Shown in pieces: positions 8,344 to 17,144 of a DNA stretch of 64,000 nt. Within the stretch, counting starts at the first letter, position 1; each line of letters begins with the position of its first letter. The position numbers and the translations under genes are program-made. The DNA comes from Clostridium sp. 26_21. Lineage in GTDB: Bacteria > Bacillota > Clostridia > TANB77 > CAG-508. The notes below the pieces were generated by a model that did no database searches, was not told the DNA's origin, and saw only the letters and a program-made list of their open reading frames with translations. Location: assembly GCA_001915995.1 (NCBI GenBank), contig MNRO01000018.1, positions 1-64,000 on the forward strand, read 5' to 3'.

Positions 8344-9525
8344 ATGAATATAACTGAGAAATGTACAGGGTGTATGGCTTGCTATAATGCTTGTCCATTT
8401 AATGCAATAGAAATAATACAAAATGAGAAAGGCTTTTATGAACCACATATTGTTGAAGAAAAATGTAAAAAATGCAAGAAATGTGTTATAACATGTCCAC
8501 AGAATAATTTAGTTGAAAAAAAAGAAAACAAAGTAGTATATGCTGCTTGGAGTAATTCTGAAATAGAAAGAGAAGAAAGTACTTCAGGTGGTATTTTTTC
8601 AGAGATTGCAAAGAAAGTTTTGGAAGAAGATGGAATTGTAGTAGGAGCTATATATGATGAAAACTTTAAGGTTGTACATGGAATATTAACTAATAAAGAA
8701 GAATTACAAAAAACAAGAGGATCAAAATATGTACAAAGTTATATTGGTGATTCATTTAAAATAGTAAAGAAATATTTAGAGGAAGGAAGAAAAGTTTTAT
8801 TTAGTGGAGTTGCGTGTCAAATAGCAGGATTAAAAAAATTTTTGAATAAAAAATATAATAATTTGATAACTGTGGATGTTTTGTGTCATGGAGTTCCATC
8901 ACCAATGATATTTGAAGAGTATAAGAAAAGGCATAATGGTAATGAAATATCAAACATAAAATTTAGATATAAAAAGCCAAGTTGGACAATATTTAGTATG
9001 AAAATAGATTATAAAAACGGAAGTTCATATTCAAATACTACATACAAAGATGAGTATATTAGAGCATTTTTAGAAGACTATATTACTAATGAGGTTTGTT
9101 GTGAATGTAAATATACTGGTAAATATAGAGTTAGTGATATTACATTAGCAGATTTTTGGGGATATATATCAGAAAGCCTTAAAAATAGAAATACAGAAAA
9201 AGGAATATCATTGGTTATGGTAAATACAAATGTTGGAGAAGAGTATTTTAATAAAATAAAAGAAAGAATTGTTTGTATTGAAAAAACATTTGAAGAAGCG
9301 GCAAAAGGTAATCAATGTTTGAGAAAACCTTTTCAAAAAAATAAATTATATAATGAATTTTGGAAAAATTATTTTCTAACTGGTTATGATGATACAGTTA
9401 AGAAATATATTAGAGAAAAAAATATGCCACTAAAAAGAAAGATTTCTTTAATTTTTAATGATACTGCATGGATATTTCCTAAAGAAATAAGAAAAAAACT
9501 AATAAAAATTAGAGATAAAAAGTAG
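8344..9525 (+). CDS. FrhB-like iron-sulfur protein, second copy
   Basis: A 393-residue paralogue of the protein at 3781. Two [4Fe-4S] motifs sit near the start (C-T-G-C-M-A-C-Y-N-A-C-P and C-K-K-C-K-K-C-V-I-T-C-P), followed by S-T-S-G-G-I-F, R-G-S-K-Y-V-Q-S, G-V-A-C-Q-I-A-G-L-K-K-F, L-C-H-G-V-P-S-P and a C-C-E-C-K-Y-T motif. The family holds flavin and iron-sulfur clusters in methanogen F420 enzymes; in polysaccharide clusters its reaction is not established. It is tightly spaced between the second pyruvyl transferase and the flippase (TTG start 10 bases downstream). Confidence 0.85.
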   Translation: MNITEKCTGCMACYNACPFNAIEIIQNEKGFYEPHIVEEKCKKCKKCVITCPQNNLVEKKENKVVYAAWSNSEIEREESTSGGIFSEIAKKVLEEDGIVVGAIYDENFKVVHGILTNKEELQKTRGSKYVQSYIGDSFKIVKKYLEEGRKVLFSGVACQIAGLKKFLNKKYNNLITVDVLCHGVPSPMIFEEYKKRHNGNEISNIKFRYKKPSWTIFSMKIDYKNGSSYSNTTYKDEYIRAFLEDYITNEVCCECKYTGKYRVSDITLADFWGYISESLKNRNTEKGISLVMVNTNVGEEYFNKIKERIVCIEKTFEEAAKGNQCLRKPFQKNKLYNEFWKNYFLTGYDDTVKKYIREKNMPLKRKISLIFNDTAWIFPKEIRKKLIKIRDKK

Positions 9526-9535
9526 GAGAAATAAA

Positions 9536-10948
9536 TTGAATAAAAATAAAGAATTAGTGAAAAATACAATAATTATATTTATAGGAAAATTTTGTACGCA
9601 ATTTATAACATTATTGTTATTGCCATTATATACACATTTTTTGGCAACAGAAGATTATGGATATATTGATTTAATACAAACATATTTAACTTTCTTTATT
9701 CCATTAATTTTATTAAAAATTGATGCTGGGATATTTAGGTTTTTAATAGATGCAAGAAAAAGCGAAGAAGAGAAAAATAAGATTATAACAAATGGTATAT
9801 TTATAGTGTTTGTAGAACTTATAATATCAACTATATTATTTGCGATTGTAGTAAAGATATTTTCTGTAAAGTATAGTATATTAATTGTAATGAATTTAAT
9901 TTCTTTAAGTGTATTAACATTTTTATTACAAATAGTTAGAGGAATAGGAAAAAATAAGCAATATTCATTTTCTAGCATAATTGCAGCAATTGTTACTATT
10001 GTATTAAACTTGATTTTCTTGGTGGGATTTCATAAAAATGGTAAATATGTTTTAATAGCTAGTTTAATTTCTAATATTATTTGTACAATATATTTATTAA
10101 TAGCTAATAAAATTTTTAAAAATGTAAAGATAAAATATATAGATAAGAAACTCATAAAGGATTTGCTAAAATATTCAATGCCTATGATACCGAATGAGTT
10201 ATCTTGGTGGATTGTACATGTATCAGATAGAACTATAATTTCGTATGCTTTAGGTGTTGCAGCAAATGGGATATATTCTGTATCTTGTAAATTTTCAAAT
10301 ATATTATCAAGTATATTTAATATATTTAACTTATCATGGCAAGAATCAGCGGCATTACATATTAATGATACAGATAAGGATGAATTTTTTTCGAATGTAA
10401 TAAATAAAGTTTTTAACCTATTTATTTGTTTTTGTATAGGAATACTTGCATGTTTACCATTTGTATTTGAGCTTTTAATAAAAGATTCATATCGAGAAGC
10501 ATATAAATATGTACCAATATTGTTGTTAGCCAATATTTTTAGTGTATTAATTGGATTAATAGGCTCAATTTATGTTGCAAAGAAAATGACAAAAGAAGTA
10601 GCGAAAACCACAATGATAGCAGCAATAATAAATTTAACTATAGATGTAGTATTGATAAAAGTTATTGGTATTTATGCAGCAGCAATATCAACATTAGTAT
10701 CTTATATGTTGTTAGCTATATATAGATATATTGATGTTCAAAAGTATGTGAAAGTGAAAATTTCTATAAAAAATATAGTAGTAAATTCTATTATATTTAT
10801 ATTAGTAGTAGTATTATATTTATACAATGATATAGCCCTAAATGTAATTAATTTGATTTTATGTATATTGTATGCAATTATTGTGAATAAAGAATTGTTA
10901 ATAGAACTTAAGAAAGTTATAGGCAAAAAAGTAAAAAATATAGATTAA
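9536..10948 (+). CDS. Wzx-type polysaccharide flippase
   Basis: A 470-residue integral membrane protein with about 12 to 14 hydrophobic segments, of the oligosaccharide flippase branch of the MOP superfamily. The N-terminal F-I-G-K-F-C-T-Q-F-I-T-L-L-L-L-P-L-Y-T followed by Y-G-Y-I-D-L is typical, as is the internal L-L-K-Y-S-M-P-M-I-P-N-E-L-S-W-W. It should move the undecaprenyl-linked repeat unit across the membrane for the EpsG-like polymerase. Start is a TTG with AGGAG 8 bases upstream; no in-frame ATG lies near. It is the last clear transferase-type gene before the dockerin protein. Confidence 0.88.
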   Translation: MNKNKELVKNTIIIFIGKFCTQFITLLLLPLYTHFLATEDYGYIDLIQTYLTFFIPLILLKIDAGIFRFLIDARKSEEEKNKIITNGIFIVFVELIISTILFAIVVKIFSVKYSILIVMNLISLSVLTFLLQIVRGIGKNKQYSFSSIIAAIVTIVLNLIFLVGFHKNGKYVLIASLISNIICTIYLLIANKIFKNVKIKYIDKKLIKDLLKYSMPMIPNELSWWIVHVSDRTIISYALGVAANGIYSVSCKFSNILSSIFNIFNLSWQESAALHINDTDKDEFFSNVINKVFNLFICFCIGILACLPFVFELLIKDSYREAYKYVPILLLANIFSVLIGLIGSIYVAKKMTKEVAKTTMIAAIINLTIDVVLIKVIGIYAAAISTLVSYMLLAIYRYIDVQKYVKVKISIKNIVVNSIIFILVVVLYLYNDIALNVINLILCILYAIIVNKELLIELKKVIGKKVKNID

Positions 10949-11022
10949 AACATGTATTGAAAAAAATAAAAAAAATATATATAATAATATCAAAGATAGT
11001 TTTAGTAATTGAAGGGAAAAAA

Positions 11023-14000
11023 ATGGATTTACTAGGAATAGGAAAGATAAATAAGAAACAAATGATAAAAGTAATTATAATGTTATTTGTTATAGTTTGG
11101 TTTTTTCCAACATTATTTTTCTTTGTGTTAAAGGGACATATTTCGATTGAGGAAGGAAATGAAGAAAAAATAAAAGTTTATAATATTTTTGATTTATATC
11201 AAACTGTTTCAGAGGAAATAATATATACAATTGAAGTAACTACAAAAGAAGTAATATATAATAATGAAATTAATGGTTATATAAGCATAGAAAACTATAA
11301 TTCAAAAAATAGTTATATGGCAAAAATATTTCTTGATGAAACATTAAAAGAAGAAATAGAATTGAAAAAAGTCAAAAATCAATTTAAAATTTTAGAAAGT
11401 AATGAAGGAAAAAAAGAACTAAAGATATATATTTATATGAATGATGAAAAAAAAGTGGAGTTTCTACAAAATGTTTATGTTATTAAACCATATGAAAAGC
11501 AGTTTTTAGATGAATTATCATGTATTGGAATAGGAACACATTATATTGAAGGATATGATGATATTAATAATAGTTTTGAACTGTTAAAGAATGTAGGAAT
11601 AAAAAATATACGAAATTCGATTCAATGGAATAAAATAGAAAATAATAAAAAATATAGTTTTAAAAAAATCGACAACTGGTTTGAAAGAATTAACAGTAGT
11701 GGAATTAACATTTTGGTTATTTTATTTGATAATACATCTAAAAGATTAGGAAATGATTATCAGATTTCAGACGAAAATGAACTTGAAAATTTTTTAGAGT
11801 ACGCAAATGAAGTGAAAAAATATTGTGGAAATAAAATTATAGGCGTTGAGATTTGGAATGAGCCTAATATAAAGTGGATCTCTAATAAAGCAATGAATTG
11901 GTATTCATTAATGATTCAGAAGGTAAATGTTTTAAACTTTAAGAATGTTGTTTCAGGGGCCACTGCGACTCTATATCAAACTGAAAAATCAGAACAATAT
12001 ATACAAGAAATTGCTAATAATGGTGCATATGCGAATTCAAAGGCTTTTTCGTATCATGTGTATTCGTATTCTGAAAATATGAAATGGTTAAAGGATAAGA
12101 ATAGTAGTCATAAAAGTATAATTAATAAACTTGGAGGATTTCAAAGACTATATATAACAGAGTATGGAATAAATAGTAGAGTTGTTAATAACGAAGATAT
12201 TAGAGCAGAAAGAATAATAAGACAGACAATAACTAATGAAAAGCAAGGAATAGATTATTCATTTCTTTATAATTTTATTGATGATTCTGATAATTCTCAG
12301 TATGGTTTAATAGATAAGAAAAATTTACCCAAAAAATCATACTATGCTATGAAAAATTATCTTCAAAACACCAATGGAGCAGAATACATAGGAACAGTAA
12401 ATATAGCAGAAGGACTAGAAGGACATGTATATGACAAAGACGGAAAGCCAGTAATAATAACATGGTCAGAAAACAGTACAAATAATATACAAATAGATTA
12501 TAAAGATTTTACGGCAAAAGACCTATATGGAAAAGACATACAACCAGAGGAAAACGGAAAATTAACAATAACAACATCTCCAGTTTATTTGTATGATGTA
12601 GACTATAATTACTTTTATAAAGCAATATCAAATGTTGAAACAAGTAAATATGATGAATTCAAAGAAAAATTTGTAACAGAAATATCACAAATTTCAGGTT
12701 TTGTAGAGAAAATAAACCAAAGACAAAATTATAGTCAATCAGTAGCAAATGCACAAAAATTAATGCAAAATACAGCAATAACAGCAATGAAAAGTCATTA
12801 CGAATTAGGAGATATAATATTAAAAGCATATGAAGAAGGACAATTAAAAGTAGAACCAGTAAAAATAAGTTCAATGCTAGATATGATAAATGATATAGGA
12901 AATTCATATGAAGATCTAGTAACAGTTAGTGTAAACAATACAATAAATAGTGTAATGAAAACATTAGATGAAGCAAATGTTGATTCATCAGAATTAACAA
13001 CAACAAAACAAAAAATAGATGAAACAGAAAATCTAATAAATACTAATACAGATGTAGAAATAATATATCCAACAAAAATATTACAATTCAGTAAAGATTG
13101 TTATGAAAAAGCTGATTATATAAACAGCTTAGAAGAACAAAATGATATAAAATCAGGTTTAATAATAAGCAATAATTTACATGCACAATTATTAGCAAAT
13201 TGGGCTAATAAATTTGCAAGTATTCAAATAAACAATAATATAAATGAATATATTGCTCAAAATCCAGTAGCAATAGAATACTCAGAAACAAACATAACAA
13301 ATAAATCTGTAAAAGCAACAATAAAAACAAATGCAGAGATCCAAGTAACAAACAACTCAAATAGTAAAGAATATGTATTTGATCAAAACGGAAGCTTTAC
13401 ATTTGAATACACAATAAAAGGACAAGCAAAACAAATAACAGCAAAAGTAACAAATATAGACAAAACATCACCAATAATAAATGGAGTAGTAGACGGAAAA
13501 CTATACACAAGCAAAATAACACCAACAATAACAGATGAAAACCTAGATATTATAAAACTAATTTTAAATGGTGAAGAAGTAGAGAACTTTAAATCTGAAA
13601 CAACATTAACAGAAGAAGGATTTTATGTATTAACAGCAACAGACAAAGCAGGAAATGAAACACAAATATTATTCCAAATAATGGAAAACAATAATCAAAA
13701 TTATATTATTCAAGACAATATAATAAAAAACATATCAGAACAAACTATAAAATCAGATTTTGATAATAAACTAAAATTAGGAATAACATATAAAATAGAA
13801 AGAAATGAAAAAGAAATTTCAAATACAGATAGTATTGCAACAGGAGATATATTAACAACATCAGCAGAAGATAAGTATACACTTATTGTAGCAGGAGATA
13901 TAAATAAAGATGGAAAAGTTGATTTAAAAGACTTAATAAAAATAAGAAAATCTATTTTAGATGATAGTAATTTAGAAAAGAATGAAGGACTAGCAGCTGA

Positions 14001-14082
14001 TTGTAATTCTGATGGAAAAATAAATTTAAAAGATTTAGTTAAAATGAGACTAATGATATTAAAAAAAGATGCAACAAAATAA
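11023..14082 (+). CDS. Membrane-anchored clan GH-A-like glycosidase with C-terminal dockerin
   Basis: About 1019 residues. A membrane helix near residues 14-36 is followed by a beta-rich region and a (beta/alpha)8 glycosidase-like domain: E-I-W-N-E-P (putative acid/base Glu280) and I-T-E-Y-G (putative nucleophile Glu380), as in GH5/GH39-like clan A enzymes. The next part is helical and Ig-like, and the end (about 958-1015) has two dockerin repeats with D-I-N-K-D-G-K and D-C-N-S-D-G-K calcium loops. The start is ATG 11023, 6 bases after GAAGGG; an in-frame TTG at 10957 has no good ribosome site. Codon style changes near 12360 from the T-rich cassette type to the ACA/GCA/CAA-rich style of the downstream genes. 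It probably trims or processes surface polysaccharide, but substrate and GH family are uncertain. Confidence 0.8.
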   Translation: MDLLGIGKINKKQMIKVIIMLFVIVWFFPTLFFFVLKGHISIEEGNEEKIKVYNIFDLYQTVSEEIIYTIEVTTKEVIYNNEINGYISIENYNSKNSYMAKIFLDETLKEEIELKKVKNQFKILESNEGKKELKIYIYMNDEKKVEFLQNVYVIKPYEKQFLDELSCIGIGTHYIEGYDDINNSFELLKNVGIKNIRNSIQWNKIENNKKYSFKKIDNWFERINSSGINILVILFDNTSKRLGNDYQISDENELENFLEYANEVKKYCGNKIIGVEIWNEPNIKWISNKAMNWYSLMIQKVNVLNFKNVVSGATATLYQTEKSEQYIQEIANNGAYANSKAFSYHVYSYSENMKWLKDKNSSHKSIINKLGGFQRLYITEYGINSRVVNNEDIRAERIIRQTITNEKQGIDYSFLYNFIDDSDNSQYGLIDKKNLPKKSYYAMKNYLQNTNGAEYIGTVNIAEGLEGHVYDKDGKPVIITWSENSTNNIQIDYKDFTAKDLYGKDIQPEENGKLTITTSPVYLYDVDYNYFYKAISNVETSKYDEFKEKFVTEISQISGFVEKINQRQNYSQSVANAQKLMQNTAITAMKSHYELGDIILKAYEEGQLKVEPVKISSMLDMINDIGNSYEDLVTVSVNNTINSVMKTLDEANVDSSELTTTKQKIDETENLINTNTDVEIIYPTKILQFSKDCYEKADYINSLEEQNDIKSGLIISNNLHAQLLANWANKFASIQINNNINEYIAQNPVAIEYSETNITNKSVKATIKTNAEIQVTNNSNSKEYVFDQNGSFTFEYTIKGQAKQITAKVTNIDKTSPIINGVVDGKLYTSKITPTITDENLDIIKLILNGEEVENFKSETTLTEEGFYVLTATDKAGNETQILFQIMENNNQNYIIQDNIIKNISEQTIKSDFDNKLKLGITYKIERNEKEISNTDSIATGDILTTSAEDKYTLIVAGDINKDGKVDLKDLIKIRKSILDDSNLEKNEGLAADCNSDGKINLKDLVKMRLMILKKDATK

Positions 14083-14095
14083 TGTTGCATCTTTT
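14064..14095 (+). terminator. Terminator overlapping the stop of the dockerin gene
   Basis: A 12-bp perfect stem, AAAAGATGCAAC (14064-14075) with GTTGCATCTTTT (14084-14095), encloses the TAA stop in its loop. A broken T-rich tail follows. It probably ends the polysaccharide transcript. Confidence 0.75.
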
Positions 14096-14361
14096 AAAAT
14101 TTTTGTTGAAATTTGTATAATATATCTAAAATAAAATTCTTTGTTTAAAAGTATTGTCAAATAGTATAGTTAATTCACATTAAATCTATAGTGTAAAATA
14201 AAATTCAAATAAATTAAATCAAAAAATTAATTCTTAAGTATATAACTCAAATAAAATATAGCAGAAGGGCAAGGTGAACAGGTGGAAAAATTAGGATTTG
14301 ATAATAAAGATTATGAATTGTATAAAGATTATTTTGGAACAAACTTTGTACATAAAAAGTA

Positions 14362-14724
14362 GTAGCAAAAGACAAGATATATCAAAAACATGATAAAACA
14401 TTTAAAGAAATCAAATGAAATGTCAGAATTTTTAGAAACATTTGTTAAAATAAAAATAAAAAAAGAAAACTTAAAAATACTAATACTCAAAAATGTAATT
14501 CATTAATAATTCCAATAGTGTTATATACTGGTGATAAAAAATGCACAAACAATATGGAAATAGGAAAAATTCTAGAATATCTTGCACGAACAGCAAAGAC
14601 AAAAGAAGCTTTAATAAAAACTATAAAGAATATGCAAAAATATAATGTAAAAGATGAAGATATAATGAAATATACGAATACAACTTTGGAAGAATTAGAA
14701 ACAATAAAAAAGATGAAAATTTAA
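14362..14724 (+). pseudogene. Decayed Rpn-type PD-(D/E)XK nuclease / putative transposase
   Basis: Pieces in different frames resemble the Rpn family: A-K-D-K-I-Y-Q-K-H-D-K-T-F-K-E from about 14365, then after a shift E-M-S-E-F-L-E-T-F-V-K-I-K-I-K-K-E-N-L-K-I-L (about 14417-14485), then in a third frame I-P-I-V-L-Y-T-G-D-K-K and a helical C-terminus ending at 14724. Intact members carry a central block between these pieces, about E-H-Q-S and M-P-Y-R, which is absent here. Frame breaks and missing core show a dead copy. A further short open stretch (14261-14362) ends G-T-N-F-V-H-K-K and was not recognised. The 435 bases after 14082 hold nothing else. Confidence 0.6.
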
Positions 14725-14792
14725 TAATAGAAAATATATATTTTGTAATATATTTGTAACACAAATGTAACAAAAACTTAAAATAAAAAATA

Positions 14793-14821
14793 TTGTCGAA
14801 TAATTAAAAAAATGTTAAAAT
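14793..14821 (+). promoter_or_regulatory. Promoter of the cohesin-like surface protein
   Basis: TTGTCG (14793-14798), 17-base spacer and TAAAAT (14816-14821), ending 38 bases before the ATG. The ribosome site TAGGAGG follows at about 14842-14848. Confidence 0.6.
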
Positions 14822-14859
14822 TTAATAGATAAAATAAAATTTAGGAGGCAAAAGAAAAG

Positions 14860-15735
14860 ATGAAAAAAATAATAACATGTATAATTATAGCAATATTATT
14901 GCTTAATGTCGGAATTTGTGTATTTGCAGATGAAACAAGTAATGGTCAACAAACAATAAGTGTAGAATTAAAAATGAGCCAAGAAATAAAAAATGAAGAA
15001 GAAAGAAGAAAAGTAGTAGTAAAAATAGGATATGGAGAGTTACAAGGAATAGATAATGGAAAACTATTAGCTTTTAAAGGAATTGTAACATATGATGAAC
15101 AATATTTTGAACAATTAACTCAAGATAATGTTAAAGCATTAAATGGACATTCAGTAACATATGATTCAAAAGAAAAAAGACTTTTAGTTGAATCAACAAG
15201 AACACCAAAATCTAATGAAGAAGCAGTAGAAATAACATTTTATTTAAAAGAAGAAATAAAAAATGTAACAACAAGCATAGAATTTAAAACTGAAGAATTT
15301 ACAGATTCTGAAAATGATTTTGAATTAAAAACATTAAGAACTAACTTATCAATTAGATTTCAAGATAACAATACAACAAGTACAACTGAACCAACTACAA
15401 GTACTAATGATAAAACAACAACAACTAAAACTGAGTCAACAACATCACCAACAACAAATGTAACAAATACTACTACAACAACTCAAACAACAAATACTAC
15501 AAATACTACAAATACTACAACAGATACAACAATAAAAGATGAATTAGAAATTTTAACAACAAACACAACAACAAAACAAACACAGAATTCAACAAACACA
15601 ACACAAGACACAACAAAAACTGAAGAAAAAGAGTTGCCAAAAACAGGATTACAAACAGTAGCAATAATACTTATAGTAGTTACAGCAGTAAGTACAGTAA
15701 GTTATTTAAAATATAAAAATATTGAAATAAAATAA
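14860..15735 (+). CDS. LPXTG-anchored surface protein with a cohesin-like domain
   Basis: A 291-residue secreted protein. A signal peptide (about 1-23, ending V-F-A) precedes a beta-rich domain of about 140 residues whose pattern (G-K-L-L-A-F-K-G-I-V-T-Y-D then V-T-Y-D-S-K-E-K-R-L-L-V-E and E-I-T-F-Y-L-K) resembles cohesin domains, the partners of dockerins. A Thr/Asn/Ser-rich linker of roughly 75 residues leads to the sortase signal L-P-K-T-G (259-263), a hydrophobic helix and a short charged tail. It is preceded by the dockerin glycosidase and followed by a second sortase-type substrate and a sortase. It may display dockerin proteins on the wall. The anchor and linker are certain; the cohesin assignment is by pattern only. 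Confidence 0.72.
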   Translation: MKKIITCIIIAILLLNVGICVFADETSNGQQTISVELKMSQEIKNEEERRKVVVKIGYGELQGIDNGKLLAFKGIVTYDEQYFEQLTQDNVKALNGHSVTYDSKEKRLLVESTRTPKSNEEAVEITFYLKEEIKNVTTSIEFKTEEFTDSENDFELKTLRTNLSIRFQDNNTTSTTEPTTSTNDKTTTTKTESTTSPTTNVTNTTTTTQTTNTTNTTNTTTDTTIKDELEILTTNTTTKQTQNSTNTTQDTTKTEEKELPKTGLQTVAIILIVVTAVSTVSYLKYKNIEIK

Positions 15736-15791
15736 TGGAAATGTTTTACTATAAACACAAAAATATCCAATAAAAAAAATGACAAAAACTA

Positions 15792-15820
15792 TTGCATAAA
15801 AAAATACAGAATGCTATAAT
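15792..15820 (+). promoter_or_regulatory. Promoter of the LAYTG surface protein
   Basis: TTGCAT (15792-15797), 17 bases, TATAAT (15815-15820), with TG two bases upstream of the -10. The promoter at 16442-16470 has the same -35, -10, TGC and spacing. Confidence 0.75.
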
Positions 15821-15856
15821 AAAAAATGTAAATATAAAAAGAAAGGGAGAATAAAG

Positions 15857-16378
15857 ATGAAAAAAACATTAACAATTGCATTATTAGTAGTAATGGCTAT
15901 AATGGCATTTGCAACAGTAGTAAATGCAGCTACAACATCAACATTAGCTGATGAATTATACTCAAAAGGAGCTAAATATGGAATGACTTCAGCAGATAAA
16001 GTAAAAATCGAAAGATATTTAGCTGAAAATAAAGTAACAGATGCTCAAGCAGATAAAATATTAGCAAAAGCAGATGAAGCAATAGCTGTAATGGAAAAAG
16101 CTGGTGTAACAAGCTATAACAAATTAACAGATTCTCAAAAAAGTGAAATAAAATCAATTGCTACAGAAGCAGCAAAAGAAGTTGATTTAAAATTAGTTTT
16201 TAAAACAAGATCTGTTGAAATTTATAATGCTGATGGAAAATTAGTTGAAACAATTTCAAATACTAATGGAAAATTAGCTTATACAGGAAATACATTAAAC
16301 ATTGCTTTAGTTGCATCTGTAATATCAATAGTAGCAGTTGCAGCAGTAGTTGCAAGAAAAAAACTTGTAAATGCATAA
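15857..16378 (+). CDS. Small secreted protein with LAYTG sortase-like signal
   Basis: A 173-residue exported protein. The signal peptide (1-24, V-V-N-A cut) is followed by an Ala/Lys/Asp-rich, mostly helical domain of about 110 residues and a short beta stretch (S-V-E-I-Y-N-A-D-G-K-L-V-E). It ends with L-A-Y-T-G (140-144), a 20-residue hydrophobic segment and A-R-K-K, the order of a cell-wall sorting signal in which Ala replaces the usual Pro. It has its own strong promoter and terminator, and its ribosome site is AAAGGGAG. The twin promoter ahead of the sortase gene suggests co-regulation. I do not recognise the helical domain; abundant wall-surface protein is the best guess. Confidence 0.75.
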   Translation: MKKTLTIALLVVMAIMAFATVVNAATTSTLADELYSKGAKYGMTSADKVKIERYLAENKVTDAQADKILAKADEAIAVMEKAGVTSYNKLTDSQKSEIKSIATEAAKEVDLKLVFKTRSVEIYNADGKLVETISNTNGKLAYTGNTLNIALVASVISIVAVAAVVARKKLVNA

Positions 16379-16390
16379 AATAAAGTATAA

Positions 16391-16427
16391 AAAAATCTTC
16401 TGAAAAATCAGAAGATTTTTTATTTTT
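16391..16427 (+). terminator. Rho-independent terminator
   Basis: A 13-bp perfect stem, AAAAATCTTCTGA (16391-16403) with TCAGAAGATTTTT (16408-16420), a 4-base loop and a T-rich tail. It separates the LAYTG gene from the sortase promoter. Confidence 0.92.
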
Positions 16428-16441
16428 ATATTAATAAAAAC

Positions 16442-16470
16442 TTGCATAAAATTAGAGAAAATGCTATAAT
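16442..16470 (+). promoter_or_regulatory. Promoter of the sortase gene
   Basis: TTGCAT (16442-16447), 17 bases, TATAAT (16465-16470) with an extended TGC. Near-copy of the promoter at 15792. It probably also drives 17145 and perhaps the 18004-20405 genes, as no terminator intervenes. Confidence 0.78.
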
Positions 16471-16504
16471 TTTGAATGAATATTTACAAAGGAGTATTTA
16501 ATAA

Positions 16505-17131
16505 ATGCATAATAAAATAGTAAAAGAAATATGCAAATCAATTTTTTTAATTTTATTAACAGCAGTAATAATTGTTGTATGCATAATGCTAGGAATAAAA
16601 TTAATAATTGGAGAAAAAATAGAAACAGGATTAATGCTAGTAAGTAAAATTGCAATAACAACAAATAAAAATAAAACAGAAGAAAAAACAATAATAAATG
16701 AAGAAAAAAAATCATTAGAAAATTATCCAGAATATGGAACACAATATGCAACAATTGAAATTCCAAGAATAGATGCAGAATTACCTGTATATTTTGGAGA
16801 TACATTAGAAATATTGAAAAAAGGTGTAGGACATTCAAGTGGGAGTTATTTTCCAGGAGAAGGTGGCTCAATATTATATATGGGACATAATTCCAAAAAA
16901 GTATTTAGAAGATTTTCAGAATTACAAATTGGTGATGAAATAAAAATAACAACAACATATGGAGAATATAATTATAAAATATATGATATGCAATTGATAA
17001 ATGAATCAGATACAGATAAAGTAGCAATACAAAGAGATGAGGAAATATTAATGGTATATACATGTTACCCATTTAATAATATAGGTTATGCAACACAAAG
17101 ATATGTTGTATATGCTAAGCCAGAGAAATAG
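16505..17131 (+). CDS. Class D-like sortase
   Basis: A 208-residue membrane-anchored transpeptidase. An N-terminal helix (about 10-36) and a linker precede the sortase fold. The domain opens Y-A-T-I-E-I-P-R-I-D-A-E-L-P-V-Y, with the catalytic His in L-Y-M-G-H-N-S, the Cys in V-Y-T-C-Y-P-F and the Arg in T-Q-R-Y-V-V-Y, all three present. N-terminal anchor, size and the motif around Cys suit class D. It would cut the LPKTG or LAYTG signals encoded just upstream and join the proteins to the wall. Promoter twin with its likely substrate at 15857 supports this. The preferred signal sequence is not proven. Confidence 0.88.
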   Translation: MHNKIVKEICKSIFLILLTAVIIVVCIMLGIKLIIGEKIETGLMLVSKIAITTNKNKTEEKTIINEEKKSLENYPEYGTQYATIEIPRIDAELPVYFGDTLEILKKGVGHSSGSYFPGEGGSILYMGHNSKKVFRRFSELQIGDEIKITTTYGEYNYKIYDMQLINESDTDKVAIQRDEEILMVYTCYPFNNIGYATQRYVVYAKPEK

Positions 17132-17144
17132 AAAGGAAACAAAA

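Noticed and set aside
10957..11022. Longer N-terminus of the dockerin glycosidase from a TTG
   Set aside because: No suitable ribosome site, while ATG 11023 has GAAGGG six bases upstream and leaves a normal membrane-anchor start.
15360..15630. Repeated ACA/ACT-rich DNA as a possible tandem repeat array
   Set aside because: It is the coding sequence of the Thr-rich linker of the LPKTG protein; the repeat units are irregular.
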